Shown: positions 1 to 5,096 of the stretch, piece after piece | Position numbering within the stretch: position 1 is the stretch's first letter | Layout: each line of letters begins with the position of its first letter | Assembly (NCBI GenBank): GCA_025361325.1 | Contig: JANYAL010000046.1 | Location: 1 to 5,096, forward strand | Direction: 5' to 3' | Length of the DNA: 5,096 nucleotides | Source of the DNA: Bacteroidota bacterium | Lineage (GTDB): Bacteria; Bacteroidota; Bacteroidia; Chitinophagales; Chitinophagaceae | The notes under the pieces: generated by a model | What the model was told of the DNA's origin: nothing | The model's database searches: none | The model's input: the letters and a program-made list of their open reading frames with translations, nothing else | Program-made: the position numbers and the translations under genes

Positions 1-779
1 TCAATATCCTTGTTAACAATCAAAAAGCAGCAAGGATAGACCATTTATTGAATAATAGCTTTTATGGATACAGGGCGGGTAATGCAACCACCTCGGGAAT
101 AGATAATACGGCCACCGGATTAGATGCACTTTTTACCAATACCACGGGCACCAACAATACGGCTAACGGATTTTATGCCCTGCGTAATAATACCGGAAAC
201 TACAACACTGCAATTGGTTCAGAAGCGCTCTATTTCAACACAACAGGAATCAACAATAGCTCCGCCGGCGGAAAAGCACTTTTTTCCAATACTTCAGGTT
301 ATAGTAATGTAGCAATGGGCAAGTCTGCATTATACAGCAATACAACACAAAGTAATTTAATTGCAGTTGGAGATTCTGCACTCTTTAATAATGGTATTGG
401 TGCTACGCAAACCTACCATGCATCTGCTAATACTGCTATTGGGAGCAAAGCGCTATATTCAAATACCACAGGCTATGCTAATACATCTATTGGGTATCAT
501 GCGGGCTATAATGTCTCAACGGGCAATGCCAATGTTTTTCTTGGGTATTATGCGGGCTATAATGAATTAGGTTCAAATAAATTATATATAGCAAACGACA
601 GCACCGTTACACCTCTTATTGGCGGTGATTTTTCAACAAAAATTGTTACCATTAACAATATACTTACACTGGCACCAACCAGCACACCCTCCAGCCCGGT
701 TAAAGGAATGATCTATTTTGACGTAGGTACTAATAAGCTCCGGGTTTTTGACGGGACTATATGGCATGATCTATGGTAA
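1..779 (+). CDS. Surface/fibre-like 17-residue repeat protein, 5' partial
   Basis: The reading frame is open from base 3 at the window edge to TAA at 777-779, so the gene begins upstream. The TTG at 48 is only an internal codon, and residues before it (Asn-Ile-Leu-Val-Asn-Asn...) fit the same protein. Counting from that TTG, the chain has ten copies of an Asn-x-x-x-Gly...Ala-Leu/Gly unit (residues about 3-178), then a non-repeat region. It ends with a tail of the form Pro-Val-Lys-Gly-Met-Ile-Tyr-Phe-Asp...Asn-Lys-Leu-Arg-Val-Phe-Asp-Gly...Trp-His-Asp-Leu-Trp. Such repeats resemble the stacked beta-roll of YadA-like adhesin heads, and this kind of tail is common at the C-termini of Bacteroidota fibre-like proteins. 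A Peptidase_S74 intramolecular chaperone, often found at the end of such proteins, is absent. A role in adhesion or as an extracellular fibre is inferred. The substrate is unknown, and the missing N-terminus prevents judging export. Confidence 0.8.
   Translation, partial: NILVNNQKAARIDHLLNNSFYGYRAGNATTSGIDNTATGLDALFTNTTGTNNTANGFYALRNNTGNYNTAIGSEALYFNTTGINNSSAGGKALFSNTSGYSNVAMGKSALYSNTTQSNLIAVGDSALFNNGIGATQTYHASANTAIGSKALYSNTTGYANTSIGYHAGYNVSTGNANVFLGYYAGYNELGSNKLYIANDSTVTPLIGGDFSTKIVTINNILTLAPTSTPSSPVKGMIYFDVGTNKLRVFDGTIWHDLW
54..581 (+). repeat. Ten tandem ~51-bp coding repeats (17-residue units)
   Basis: Within the repeat protein, the Asn-x-x-x-Gly landmark recurs at residues 3, 20, 37, 53, 70, 87, 104, 128, 145 and 162, counted from the TTG at 48. 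Spacing is 17 except for one 16-residue unit and one 24-residue unit. The long unit carries about seven extra residues (Ala-Thr-Gln-Thr-Tyr-His-Ala) near residues 119-125. The unit at 104 starts with Leu instead of Asn. The copies have diverged in DNA sequence, so this is an old protein repeat rather than a fresh tandem DNA duplication. The last two units change from Ala-Leu to Ala-Gly-Tyr, as expected at the end of a stacked solenoid. Confidence 0.85.
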
Positions 780-925
780 AAAAAAGTAGTTGATGAACGG
801 AAAGGATAGCTTGTGTACTATTCGTAAACAATTGTCATGTATACCCTATGCGCTGGGCTGTGCAGTGAATTTCCCGGTGTTACAAAACTTCTTATTTATT
901 CTGTACTTAAAAAGCATGTAACAAT

Positions 926-1342
926 TTACCTTGCCGCTTTAATATACCCCCAGCCCTCGTGCTGTTTGGAGATGATCTCATAGATGCCGTCAGGCACCGT
1001 ACCCACGCCATCCAGCAACTGGCTCTGGTCTACCCCATTGGCTTTCATAGCCACCCTACAAACCCGGAACTGGATATTCCTGTTCTTTGCATATCTCATC
1101 ACATCTGCGGCAACGGAAGACCTGTCTTTTGTGATCATGTCAAGCGATTTGGCATAAAACACCACTTCCACCTGTGCATTGGGGTCTGCGTTCTCGATTT
1201 CACCGATCCAACGTATCACCATCTGGTGTAACAATGAATCCTTACTGGTAACGTCAAAGACCACCCGGTAAGGTGCTTTCTGGGCGGTGGAAGAAAAGCA
1301 GAAAGACAAAATGAAAACGGTTGAAAGAAATAAATTTTTCAT
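926..1342 (-). CDS. Exported DsrE-like family protein
   Basis: This encodes 138 residues beginning Met-Lys-Asn-Leu-Phe with a clear signal peptide: Lys, a hydrophobic core, then Ser-Ser-Thr-Ala before Gln21. The frame is open up to 1438, but that extension has no signal-peptide logic and its coding would run through the terminator at 1411-1442, so the start at 1342 is preferred. The mature part resembles the DsrE/DsrF-like fold. It opens with a strand and loop (Tyr-Arg-Val-Val-Phe-Asp-Val-Thr, residues 25-32), followed by a helix and a second strand (Val-Glu-Val-Val-Phe-Tyr, 58-63). A Phe-Arg-Val-Cys segment holds Cys95, and the end has Gly-Trp-Gly-Tyr-Ile-Lys (130-135), typical of Bacteroidota DsrE-like proteins. 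DsrE proteins carry sulfur in cytoplasmic relays. An exported version without DsrF or DsrH beside it probably does something else, so a sulfur-related role here is only a possibility. Confidence 0.8.
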   Translation of the reverse strand: MKNLFLSTVFILSFCFSSTAQKAPYRVVFDVTSKDSLLHQMVIRWIGEIENADPNAQVEVVFYAKSLDMITKDRSSVAADVMRYAKNRNIQFRVCRVAMKANGVDQSQLLDGVGTVPDGIYEIISKQHEGWGYIKAAR

Positions 1343-1410
1343 TGCGTTTAGTTTGTATAAAAATAAAGAATATCTGCATACAATGGGAATCCCGGTGCTA
1401 ATGAATGTTA

Positions 1411-1442
1411 CAAATAAAAAAGGTGAACCTAAGTTCACCTTT
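1411..1442 (-). terminator. Intrinsic terminator after the charged exported protein gene
   Basis: Bases 1419-1428 (AAAGGTGAAC) pair perfectly with 1433-1442 (GTTCACCTTT) around a four-base loop. Read on the minus strand, the stem is followed by a run of six Ts, then ATTTG. It lies about 40 bases past the stop at 1483 and about 70 bases before the DsrE-like start at 1342. It therefore ends the upstream transcript, and the DsrE-like gene needs its own promoter or readthrough. Confidence 0.88.
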
Positions 1443-1482
1443 CAAAATATGGATTTGAAACTTGTATTACAGTCTGGTATTA

Positions 1483-1812
1483 TTAACTGCCTATCTTCCT
1501 GCTGTTCCTGTTCAGTTGCTGGTTCAGGACCTTTTGTTCACCAGGGGTCAGGTGCCCATTGTCAGTTTTACGCATAAGACGCTTTTCGCGGTTGATGGCG
1601 GTAAGTTTACGCCTGTCCTGGTAAGCTTGCTTACCCGTGATGTCGCCTTCCCTTTTTTCTTCCGTGATCCTTTTTTCCTGGTTGTCAATACGTTTGTTGA
1701 CTTCGTTCACGCGCGGATGTCCGGGAATGTGCGTACGCTGGTGGCCCGGCCCCTGGGCAGATGAACTATGGCCAATGGTAAATGCCATTACGGTGATGAT
1801 CAGTGTTTTCAT
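1483..1812 (-). CDS. Small exported charged protein with internal duplication
   Basis: This encodes 109 residues. The signal peptide (Met-Lys-Thr-Leu-Ile-Ile-Thr-Val...) ends Ser-Ser-Ser-Ala before Gln20. The mature chain starts with a Gly/Pro/His-rich linker (residues 21-35, including Gly-His-Pro-Arg-Val-Asn). The rest is highly charged, probably helical, and rich in Lys, Arg, Glu, Asn and Gln. Two segments about 30 residues apart match: Arg-Ile...Gly-Asp-Ile-Thr-Gly-Lys-Gln (48-62) and Arg-Leu...Gly-His-Leu-Thr-Pro-Gly-Glu (78-92). The second carries Asp-Asn-Gly-His-Leu-Thr, which looks like an EF-hand-type loop followed by a helix, but calcium binding is not established. Similar small periplasmic proteins are common in Bacteroidota and have no known function. 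The start at 1812 is followed at once by the signal peptide, and the leader is A-rich. It is transcribed alone, ending at the hairpin at 1411-1442. Confidence 0.8.
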   Translation of the reverse strand: MKTLIITVMAFTIGHSSSAQGPGHQRTHIPGHPRVNEVNKRIDNQEKRITEEKREGDITGKQAYQDRRKLTAINREKRLMRKTDNGHLTPGEQKVLNQQLNRNSRKIGS

Positions 1813-2174
1813 TTTTCTGTTTTTTTAATTAGGTAATGTGATTTATGAGAGGTTTGACTGTGCTGGTGAATGCAAGTTTAATGGTAACTGAACATAATTG
1901 CAGATATTGCTTATCTGTTTAGCTTGCTTTTTAAAATGCTTCACAGATTATTCTATGTCTTACTAATGCCAGGAATTGCAAGGAAACGTAAATATATCTG
2001 AGGATACTGTATCCCTTATCCTATTTGATTTTTCCACCAACTGCAACGAATTCTTTTTTGAAATACCAGCTCTTTTACCCAATAATTCATGAAAAACAGT
2101 GGGGTGGCATTGCCAACATTGATATCCCGGACCGGAGGCAGAAGGCCTGCATCCCCAAAGCTGAGAATAGTATC

Positions 2175-2182
2175 TAATTTTG
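2175..2182 (+). promoter_or_regulatory. Possible Bacteroidota -7 element (TAATTTTG)
   Basis: This is an exact match to TAnnTTTG, 15 bases before the ATG at 2198 of the broken small frame. No TTG lies at the expected -33 distance, and this AT-rich motif occurs by chance, so support is limited. Confidence 0.3.
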
Positions 2183-2197
2183 TAATAATTTATAAAC

Positions 2198-2329
2198 ATG
2201 AAGCATACCTATAACCTGTAATTACTGGAACTTCTAAGCCATATGCAGGAGGGGAAAATTGAAATTTCACATCTGGCAGGAGATTTGATCAGGTACTCCA
2301 TCAACCGGCACTGCCGAAGCTTGCAGTAA
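2198..2329 (+). pseudogene. Possible remnant of a small gene, stop at codon 8
   Basis: ATG at 2198 follows the -7-like element, reads Met-Lys-His-Thr-Tyr-Asn-Leu and hits TAA at 2219-2221. The same frame then stays open for 35 codons to TAA at 2327-2329. Its second half is protein-like: Leu-Leu-Glu-Leu-Leu-Ser-His-Met-Gln-Glu-Gly-Lys-Ile-Glu-Ile, then Leu-Ala-Gly-Asp-Leu-Ile-Arg. One base change at codon 8 would give a 43-residue helical protein. Alternatives are a 28-codon gene starting at the ATG at 2243, preceded by no obvious ribosome site, or chance. I do not recognise the family. Confidence 0.3.
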
Positions 2330-2462
2330 AATAATTAGGTTTTATATAACGATTATCCTCATCATAATAAAGTACCTTTAAACTTAATAAAAAGTTCATC
2401 ATGACGGGCCGTTTGATCTGAAACAATGTACAAATAAGGCCTGCAAATCATAAAATACGGAT

Positions 2463-3353
2463 ATGAAGATTATAACGATCGGGCTGCTTATCATTTGTTC
2501 AATAAATGCAAAGGCCCAGAACGACAGAACAGGGAAATGGTCATGGCCGCAAAAAGGGGACTCCCTGATGAATCTGAACCTTTCTTCCAAAAAGGTAAGT
2601 GGTAATTTTTACGAAGTCTGCAAGGTCGTACCAAGAACCATAAAGACATTCCGCCTGTCCATAAGGGCCCAGTCAAGCCTGGACAGTGGTGAATTGAAAC
2701 ATCCATACATTTTAAGGGTGGAGATACCCGGTGGCGCAGTCCTCAATGAGCTCGTGGAGAATCAGCCGGTATACCAGGCCAATTTCAACCTGGTCAGCAC
2801 GGATACTGTTTCCGTAATATGTACCTCGCATCCGCTGCAAGGGGAGTCCATAAAATTTTATATAAACTATGTCATTGGAGATACAGCTCAACTCAGCTAT
2901 ACCGGTCAGAGACCACAGGATGTTTTTGAAAAAATGCTTCAGCTTGCCGGTACGGGGTATATGAACACGACCATTATGAATGGATCAGGCCAGTCGGGGT
3001 TAATATATACCAGGGGATTGTTTGCACCATTACCTGCCGTAAGAAGCAATGTGCATGAGAATGTGGTGCAAAGTACAGGTGAAGGGATTGACAGACAATC
3101 GGCCAATAGTATCACTGCTAAATGGAACCGGCAGATCAAGGAATGGCTTGATGCGTATGCGGTTACGGATATTAAAACATCACAAAAGGGAAACCCTGAT
3201 CAGAATACCGATGAAGAAGAAACGGTGTATACCAAAACCAATGAAAAAGGAGCTGTCCTTTTCAAGGTCTTTGTTTTTAAGGAGCTAAACGGAACGGGTA
3301 ATACCTCAGGCCCTGCCAGGTATTCAACCGGTGTAAGGATTGGTTTAAAATAA
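2463..3353 (+). CDS. Exported protein of unknown function, 296 residues
   Basis: The N-terminus is a textbook signal peptide: Met-Lys, then Ile-Ile-Thr-Ile-Gly-Leu-Leu-Ile-Ile-Cys, ending Ala-Lys-Ala before Gln19. The Cys is not in a lipobox context, so a soluble periplasmic or secreted protein is expected. Residues about 45-150 alternate hydrophobic and polar positions and look like a beta-sandwich (for example Tyr-Ile-Leu-Arg-Val-Glu-Ile-Pro-Gly-Gly near 82-91 and Phe-Tyr-Ile-Asn-Tyr-Val-Ile-Gly near 132-139). Residues 152-163 are helical, 164-215 are Gly/Ser/Asn-rich, and 216-232 form a Trp-containing helix. The end is an acidic linker (Asp-Glu-Glu-Glu, 250-253) and a last beta segment. 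Cys53 and Cys120 could form a disulfide. I recognise no catalytic motif or family. The hydrolase gene follows in the same direction, 61 bases later, but a terminator-like hairpin lies between. The leader is A/T-rich, as usual in this phylum. Confidence 0.8.
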   Translation: MKIITIGLLIICSINAKAQNDRTGKWSWPQKGDSLMNLNLSSKKVSGNFYEVCKVVPRTIKTFRLSIRAQSSLDSGELKHPYILRVEIPGGAVLNELVENQPVYQANFNLVSTDTVSVICTSHPLQGESIKFYINYVIGDTAQLSYTGQRPQDVFEKMLQLAGTGYMNTTIMNGSGQSGLIYTRGLFAPLPAVRSNVHENVVQSTGEGIDRQSANSITAKWNRQIKEWLDAYAVTDIKTSQKGNPDQNTDEEETVYTKTNEKGAVLFKVFVFKELNGTGNTSGPARYSTGVRIGLK

Positions 3354-3360
3354 GCCCCTC

Positions 3361-3404
3361 GCCTGTTATGCTCATAGCTGCTTTGAGATTGTTAACAGGC
3401 TTTT
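3361..3404 (+). terminator. Terminator-like hairpin between the exported protein and hydrolase genes
   Basis: GCCTGTTA at 3361-3368 pairs with TAACAGGC at 3393-3400, directly followed by TTTT. Inside the loop, CTCA (3371-3374) can pair with TGAG (3384-3387), so the structure is a stem with an internal bulge. It starts eight bases after the stop at 3353. The T-run is short, so termination may be partial. It ends only about ten bases before the hydrolase ATG. Confidence 0.6.
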
Positions 3405-3414
3405 ATGCATAGTA

Positions 3415-4344
3415 ATGATGAATAACCGTTTTACATCATCCCCAGGGTTCATGAACTTATCAATGCTCATCCTGGTATGCCTTTGCTCTTCACCTGGTAC
3501 TGTTTGGGCGCAACGGGACAATACTCCAGACATAAAGGCCATCCGGTTCTTTTCTTCGTTTACCTCTTTCCCCGACAGCAAACGCCTGAATGGTCATACG
3601 CATGATAGCATTTTCTATGATGCTGCTTCGCATTACATGGATAGTTCGGTCAATGTTCTTGTACCCGGGCACTTCAAGACAGTCGGCAATAAAGTAGATA
3701 TCGTATTCTGGTTCCATGGCTGGCATAACAATATCGACACGGCTCTTCAGTACTTTCACCTGGCTTCTCAGTTCGTGCAGGCAAAACGTAATGCTGTATT
3801 GGTACTTGCAGAAAGCGCAAAGGATGCCGCGGATTCCTATGGCGGCAAACTGGAAAAGGACAGTGTTTTTTCATGGCTGCTGAATGATGTATTGAATCAC
3901 CTGAAAAAGCAGAAGATCATTCCGGCCCAATGCCAGATAGGTAATATCATCCTGGCAGGGCACTCCGGTGCCTACCGTGTCATAGCCTATATGCTTCAGA
4001 ATGGGGGAGTAGAAGTTCAACAAGTGCTTCTCTTTGATGCCTTGTACAGTGAAACGGATAAATATGTGGACTGGATAAAAAAGGATGAGAAACATGTATT
4101 TACACATCTCTTCACCAATAAGGGAGGCGGTACTGATGAGGTTTCGGTGAATATGATGGCCGACCTTAAAAAGCAGGATATTCCGTTTAGCTTCTCTGAA
4201 GAACATGATATGAAGGATTCCGGACTAAAACAGCAACGTATCAATTTCATTCACAGCACAAGAGCGCATAATGATATTATCTTCAATCCCGATAATTTCA
4301 GGTTCTTCCTTGAAAATTGTTCCTTTCTGAAGAAGATCCGTTGA
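3415..4344 (+). CDS. Exported alpha/beta hydrolase (esterase-like)
   Basis: This encodes 309 residues with a signal peptide (Arg5 in the n-region, Met-Leu-Ile-Leu-Val-Cys-Leu core near 17-23, Val-Trp-Ala before Gln33). The alpha/beta-hydrolase landmarks are in order. Phe-Trp-Phe-His-Gly-Trp-His is at 98-104, where His-Gly commonly shapes the oxyanion hole. Next is Gly-His-Ser-Gly-Ala at 182-186, with nucleophile Ser184 in an elbow after the strand Ile-Ile-Leu-Ala. Asp208 follows the strand Val-Leu-Leu-Phe, and His285 lies in Arg-Ala-His-Asn-Asp. Ser184, Asp208 and His285 thus form a plausible complete triad, and the length suits a single domain. The reaction is probably hydrolysis of an ester or similar bond outside the cytoplasm; the substrate is unknown. 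The start is uncertain: ATG at 3415 or 3418 gives a positively charged n-region, whereas ATG at 3451 gives a shorter uncharged signal peptide. The first is preferred. Confidence 0.85.
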   Translation: MMNNRFTSSPGFMNLSMLILVCLCSSPGTVWAQRDNTPDIKAIRFFSSFTSFPDSKRLNGHTHDSIFYDAASHYMDSSVNVLVPGHFKTVGNKVDIVFWFHGWHNNIDTALQYFHLASQFVQAKRNAVLVLAESAKDAADSYGGKLEKDSVFSWLLNDVLNHLKKQKIIPAQCQIGNIILAGHSGAYRVIAYMLQNGGVEVQQVLLFDALYSETDKYVDWIKKDEKHVFTHLFTNKGGGTDEVSVNMMADLKKQDIPFSFSEEHDMKDSGLKQQRINFIHSTRAHNDIIFNPDNFRFFLENCSFLKKIR

Positions 4345-4350
4345 TTGGTA

Positions 4351-4371
4351 GAACCTTACAATAATAGGTTC
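4351..4371. terminator. Weak hairpin between convergent genes
   Basis: GAACCT (4351-4356) pairs with AGGTTC (4366-4371) across a nine-base loop, in the 51-base gap between the hydrolase stop and the DUF937-like stop. There is no T-run on either side, so function as a two-way terminator is tentative. Confidence 0.3.
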
Positions 4372-4395
4372 AGGTCATGATTTATGAAACAAGCC

Positions 4396-4731
4396 CTATA
4401 CCTTATTCGCCCATTTCTGCAGCAGTCCGGGTAATGCGCCGGCAATGGCACCCGTAATGGAAGGAGGCAGGCCGAACTTGCTGGCCAGGCTGCTCACCAG
4501 TCCGCCTTCAATGGCGCTGGTAATTGTACCTCCGGAAGCCACATTATGTTTCAGGGTATCGAGGATACCACCTGAGGGTTGTTGCGTGGGTGGCTGGTTC
4601 GCTATACCATTGGTTACATGGTTGGCGATTTCGTTATGAATAGCATCGGCCTGATCGGCCGGTATGGCATTAGCGATCTCGGGATTATTACCAAAATGAT
4701 CCTTCACCATTTTTAAGATATCATCGAACAT
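4396..4731 (-). CDS. Small DUF937-like protein
   Basis: This encodes 111 residues with no signal peptide, so it is probably cytoplasmic. It starts with a helix (Met-Phe-Asp-Asp-Ile-Leu-Lys-Met-Val-Lys), then an Asn/Ala-rich helical part to about residue 45. A Pro/Gln linker follows (47-53), then Gly-Gly-Ile-Leu-Asp-Thr-Leu. The C-terminal half is Gly/Ala-rich and amphipathic: Leu-Ala-Ser-Lys-Phe-Gly-Leu-Pro-Pro-Ser-Ile-Thr-Gly-Ala (82-95), then Ala-Gly-Ala-Leu-Pro-Gly-Leu-Leu (97-104). This pattern recalls DUF937/YidB-like small proteins that are widespread in Bacteroidota and have no firmly known role. The assignment is from pattern memory only. The gene converges on the hydrolase and appears to be a single-gene unit. 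Its leader is A-rich with no strong ribosome site. Confidence 0.7.
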   Translation of the reverse strand: MFDDILKMVKDHFGNNPEIANAIPADQADAIHNEIANHVTNGIANQPPTQQPSGGILDTLKHNVASGGTITSAIEGGLVSSLASKFGLPPSITGAIAGALPGLLQKWANKV

Positions 4732-5018
4732 AATTGTGGGTTTTTTAGTGTGAATAGAATGATGAATATAGAAAATATTTCAATAGGCCAAGCGTTAAAT
4801 TAACATTATCCCTGCGCTGACTAGTTTTCACTGTATTGTTATTCAATTCCAGTCATCCGGTACTGACGCAGGGTGGGCACAATTGTGATAGCATTGATAA
4901 AATTGCCAGATTCTTCATGTTTAACAAAAAAAGAGCCGCCGAACCTATGATAAAACAGAATCTCTTCAGTTTCCCTTTTTAATTTTGATTATTTAATAAA
5001 CATAAAAAACACTCAAAC
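4732..5018. other. Divergent intergenic region
   Basis: These 287 bases separate the divergent starts at 4731 (minus) and 5019 (plus). Apart from the promoter element at 4980-4987, I see only a separated 7-base inverted repeat, CCCTGCG at 4810-4816 and CGCAGGG at 4867-4873. Its loop is too long for a simple terminator. No small gene is evident. No clear minus-strand -7 match was found. Confidence 0.5.
4980..4987 (+). promoter_or_regulatory. Bacteroidota-type -7 promoter element (TAATTTTG)
   Basis: This is an exact match to TAnnTTTG, 31 bases before the ATG at 5019, a normal leader length for this phylum. No TTG is seen at the usual -33 position, so either the promoter relies on the -7 element or another sigma factor or activator is used. 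Confidence 0.5.
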
Positions 5019-5096
5019 ATGAAAAAAGTAATAAGTATGGCAGCCATGGTATTCACTTTGTATGCCACTTCTTTTGCGCAAAAAGAAAATGCGGAA
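5019..5096 (+). CDS. Exported protein, 3' partial (signal peptide only)
   Basis: The first 26 codons are visible and run off the right edge in frame. They form a signal peptide: Met-Lys-Lys, a hydrophobic core with Met-Ala-Ala-Met-Val-Phe, then Thr-Ser-Phe-Ala before Gln21, followed by Lys-Glu-Asn-Ala-Glu. The leader (CATAAAAAACACTCAAAC) is A-rich, as expected for translation starts in Bacteroidota. The mature protein is outside the window, so no function can be given. Confidence 0.75.
   Translation, partial: MKKVISMAAMVFTLYATSFAQKENAE

Larger units (their letters stand above)
1813..2462. other. 650-base stretch with no convincing intact gene
   Basis: This lies between the divergent genes at 1812 (minus) and 2463 (plus), so it should hold promoters for both. 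The minus side has a near-match to the -7 element (TAAACTTG, 1880-1873). The plus side has TACCTTTA at 2373-2380, one mismatch from TAnnTTTG. Neither has a good TTG about 20 bases upstream. The middle (about 1960-2330) has protein-like stretches in several frames but no complete gene: a minus-strand 78-codon frame at 1963-2199 with no recognisable family, and the broken plus-strand frame at 2198-2329. A small perfect palindrome, GGATAC-T-GTATCC, sits at 2002-2014. The region may be a decayed gene remnant or regulatory DNA. Confidence 0.5.

Noticed and set aside
54..581. CRISPR or DNA tandem repeat array
   Set aside because: The periodicity is in the protein. The DNA copies are diverged and lie in one continuous reading frame with no spacer-repeat structure.
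878..923. TGTTAC...GTAACA inverted repeat between convergent genes
   Set aside because: The stem is only six bases with a loop of about 34 and no T-run, so it is not a credible terminator.
959..1231. Plus-strand open frame opposite the DsrE-like gene
   Set aside because: It is antisense to a gene with a signal peptide and family features, and its translation is rich in His and Cys with no domain pattern. It is a shadow frame.
1963..2199. Minus-strand 78-codon open frame
   Set aside because: It has no signal peptide, no recognisable family, an odd Trp/Cys-rich composition and no promoter. It is kept only as part of the decayed-region finding.
3485..3490. Possible lipoprotein Cys in the hydrolase signal peptide
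   Set aside because: Cys22 and Cys24 are not preceded by Gly, Ala or Ser in a lipobox arrangement, and a good Ala-Gln signal peptidase I site follows.
3871..4206. Minus-strand 111-codon frame inside the hydrolase gene
   Set aside because: It is fully antisense to the region holding the nucleophile Ser and Asp of the hydrolase, and its translation has no coherent features.
4810..4873. CCCTGCG / CGCAGGG inverted repeat
   Set aside because: The arms are seven bases and about 50 bases apart, with no flanking duplication or gene content. There is no support for a mobile element end or operator.

Overview
The window looks like chromosomal DNA from a Bacteroidota bacterium, most likely a Chitinophagaceae-type soil or aquatic member. 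This is inferred from sequence style, not from a marker gene. The support is: a TAnnTTTG-type -7 promoter element, A-rich leaders with no strong Shine-Dalgarno, five exported proteins whose predicted signal peptides all end in Ala-Gln, and a long Asn/Thr/Gly-rich 17-residue repeat protein of a kind common in this phylum. No rRNA, tRNA, CRISPR array, transposase or phage module is visible.

Layout, left to right. (1) Positions 1-779, plus strand: the 3' part of a surface or fibre-like repeat protein whose 5' end lies outside the window. (2) Positions 926-1812, minus strand: two small exported proteins. The upstream one is a charged, internally duplicated protein (1483-1812). It is followed by a clear intrinsic terminator (about 1411-1442) and then by a secreted DsrE-like protein (926-1342). 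(3) Positions 1813-2462: about 650 bases with no convincing intact gene, but with a good -7 promoter match and a 43-codon stretch broken by an early stop. (4) Positions 2463-4344, plus strand: an unrecognised 296-residue exported protein, a terminator-like hairpin, then an exported alpha/beta hydrolase with a complete Ser-Asp-His set. (5) Positions 4396-4731, minus strand: a small cytoplasmic DUF937-like protein, convergent with the hydrolase. (6) Position 5019 to the right edge: the signal peptide of another exported protein, preceded by an exact TAnnTTTG element.

Most of the window encodes envelope or secreted proteins, but the genes are short, strand-switched and mostly separated by their own signals, so no single pathway emerges. 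The only pair likely to act together is the unknown exported protein and the hydrolase, on the basis of adjacency, shared orientation and shared export. I found no clear evidence of a novel defence or mobile system. The best leads are that pair with the hairpin between them, and the decayed-looking stretch at 1960-2330.
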